A stretch of DNA of 64,000 nt from Clostridium pasteurianum BC1 (GTDB lineage Bacteria; Bacillota; Clostridia; Clostridiales; Clostridiaceae), in the NCBI RefSeq assembly GCF_000389635.1, contig NC_021182.1:620001-684000 (forward strand). The letters run 5' to 3'. Shown here in pieces: positions 62,811 to 64,000 of this stretch (its first letter is position 1; every line of letters starts with the position of its first letter). Position numbers and translations under genes: made by a program. The notes below the pieces were generated by a model. That model saw nothing but the letters and a program-made list of their open reading frames with translations. It was not told the DNA's origin and made no database searches.

Positions 62811-62874
62811 GTTTACAAAGAGCAACTAGCATTTATATTATACCTAAAATAATAATTATTATACAAATCTGATT

Positions 62875-62954
62875 AATATAAATGGTATCGAACCATTTAT
62901 ATTAATGTGCTATCCATCTCCCACCTATAGAGGATTGGAGATGGATAGCACATT
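62875..62954. repeat. Two adjacent perfect hairpins
   Basis: Stem 1: AATATAAATGGT-atcga-ACCATTTATATT (62875-62903, 12 bp). Stem 2: AATGTGCTATCCATCTCC and GGAGATGGATAGCACATT (62904-62921, 62937-62954, 18 bp, 15-base loop). Neither is followed by a T run on either strand. They directly follow the RpiR gene in its reading direction and could end its transcript, or be the ends of a lost element. Confidence 0.6.
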
Positions 62955-62962
62955 AGGTTAAA

Positions 62963-63808
62963 TTATACTTTCTTAGGTAATAATTTTTCATAGGTATCTC
63001 TCAATTCTTGTAATCTTTTTAATTTATCAAGGGATTTTTTCTCTCGTGCTTTACCTACAGATACAATTATGCTTTCTACTAATGCCAGAGGGGCAAGCAT
63101 AGAATGAAATTCCCACAGCTCACCACGGGCTGTATAAAAGTAAAATGTTGCATTATCAATCATGGAACTTACCATTAAATCTGTAATTAAAACAGTTTTG
63201 CAGCCAATATTTTTAGCAAAATCAAATAAAACCTTTATCTCTGGAGATTCTTGAGTAAAACCAAAAATGATGATTATGTCATTCTTTTTTATATGTATTA
63301 AATCTTCAAATAGTTCATGGCCACTTTTTGTAAGTACTTTCACATCAATGTCAAAACGCTTTAACCTGAACTCCAGCAGAGAAGATAAGCATGCTGAAGA
63401 TGATGAGGCATAAATGTGTAATGTGCTGCATTGATTTATGGCTGTTACCATATTTTGAAAATTATTATTATCTAATCTGTCAACTGTCTGTTTAATATAA
63501 TTTGAACTTGAGAGCATAATATCTGAAATTACTTCATTGTCAGTAATTTTGTCAAAAGCAGTTTTTATTTTATCAGCAGGGGAAAAAGAAGTTTCCTGCT
63601 TCAAAAACTTCTTAAACTCCCTGAAATTCTTAAAATTGATAATTTCCCAAAAGCGAGAGATGGTTGAAATACTTACGTTGCATGCCTCAGCTAAATCCTT
63701 TTCAACCATAAAGGGAACTAAATCCATTTTATTTACAATATAGTTAGCAATTTTTTCGTTATTTTTTGAAAGTTTCTTATCTCTAAAATCTAGGTTTAAA
63801 TTTTCCAT
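62963..63808 (-). CDS. RpiR/MurR-family regulator with SIS domain
   Basis: 281 residues. The N-terminal helix-turn-helix (about 1-75) has EKDLAEACNVSISTISRFWE; the SIS sugar-phosphate-binding domain (about 105-250) has STLHIYASSSSACLSSLLEF, DIIIIFGFTQESPEIKVLFD and TVLITD. Such proteins respond to phosphorylated sugars or amino sugars. It is convergent with ECF operon 2 and precedes no visible sugar gene; its targets may lie beyond the window. The ATG is at 63808. Confidence 0.9.
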   Translation of the reverse strand: MENLNLDFRDKKLSKNNEKIANYIVNKMDLVPFMVEKDLAEACNVSISTISRFWEIINFKNFREFKKFLKQETSFSPADKIKTAFDKITDNEVISDIMLSSSNYIKQTVDRLDNNNFQNMVTAINQCSTLHIYASSSSACLSSLLEFRLKRFDIDVKVLTKSGHELFEDLIHIKKNDIIIIFGFTQESPEIKVLFDFAKNIGCKTVLITDLMVSSMIDNATFYFYTARGELWEFHSMLAPLALVESIIVSVGKAREKKSLDKLKRLQELRDTYEKLLPKKV

Positions 63809-63830
63809 GAAATTTATCCTTTATCAATTT

Positions 63831-64000
63831 CTAATTATTTGTGCTTTGGGCCTCAAGCTGTGGTTTTAAAAACCCTTTAATTATTCTAGCAGCCTTTACT
63901 TTAATGTTTAAGCAAGGTGAAATAAATATTTCATATCTTCCAGCTTTTATTTCATTTTTTATTTCTGAAATGGTTTCACATTCTTTATCAAATATGGTCA
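63831..64000 (-). CDS. C-terminal part of an unrecognised protein (cut by window edge)
   Basis: An open minus-strand frame enters from the right edge and ends at TAG 63831-63833. About 56 residues are visible: TIFDKECETISEIKNEIKAG, RYEIFISPCLNIKVKAARII, then KGFLKPQLEAQSTNN. The helical and strand pattern looks like the end of a globular cytoplasmic protein. It is 22 bases upstream of the RpiR gene, in the same direction, so the two are probably one operon. I do not recognise the family. Confidence 0.55.
   Translation of the reverse strand, partial: TIFDKECETISEIKNEIKAGRYEIFISPCLNIKVKAARIIKGFLKPQLEAQSTNN

Noticed and set aside
1-64000. CRISPR array, tRNA, rRNA or prophage
   Set aside because: No regularly spaced identical repeats, no recognisable tRNA or rRNA cores, and no integrase, capsid or terminase genes were seen while reading both strands.

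Overview
The window is AT-rich, low-GC Firmicute DNA. Strong GGAGG-type ribosome sites, TTG and GTG starts, ECF transporters, AgrA/AgrC-like and BceSR-like signalling genes, ArsM, atypical clostridial enzymes and many intergenic hairpins point to Clostridium sensu stricto. I cannot name the species. I see no rRNA, tRNA, CRISPR array, replication origin or intact transposase. All functional calls come from reading the sequence; no database search was possible.

Layout. 1-8 kb: a truncated GH32 levanase-like gene, decayed DNA, an acetylornithine-type aminotransferase, a MarR-ArsM-acetyltransferase arsenic group, and two copies of an unusual ~750-870 bp element (983-1850 and 5638-6398), each with a consensus promoter, a 16-codon ORF and a terminator. 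An Lrp relic, an amidohydrolase with a divergent HxlR regulator and a CPBP protease follow. 9-16 kb: an AgrA/AgrC-like two-component system and a MacB-type ABC export operon. 16-24 kb: a large membrane glycosyltransferase-like protein and an ABC-2 transporter operon with its own OmpR-type two-component system. 24-40 kb: metabolic genes, namely an MFS transporter, PPK2, an atypical pyruvate kinase, a CBS protein, an orphan urease gamma subunit, YitT, a polar amino-acid ABC transporter, a four-domain sulfur-transfer flavoprotein with an ArsR regulator, a polysaccharide deacetylase and MntH. 40-52 kb: small accessory genes, several broken, including a DRE-TIM aldolase, an ABC-2 exporter and a kinase-like protein with a degraded catalytic loop.

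52.5-62.4 kb is the most interesting region. Two complete ECF transporter operons (YkoE-like S components, double ATPases, T components) flank a cytosolic-looking cysteine phytase of the PTP-like myo-inositol phosphatase family. The phytase and the second ECF operon each carry four TTAACA-like boxes with exact 11-bp spacing, the pattern of a PhoP-controlled promoter. The first ECF operon has a similar 10-bp array next to a palindromic operator that it shares with the aldolase/ABC-2 exporter locus near 43.6 kb. I infer a phosphate-starvation-controlled module that imports an organic phosphate and strips its phosphate inside the cell.

A family of structured intergenic repeats (near 3.1, 4.9, 5.6, 15.2, 43.5 and 52.3 kb), a second foldback element (36.6 kb), gene fragments and nonsense-broken genes show active rearrangement in the accessory parts.
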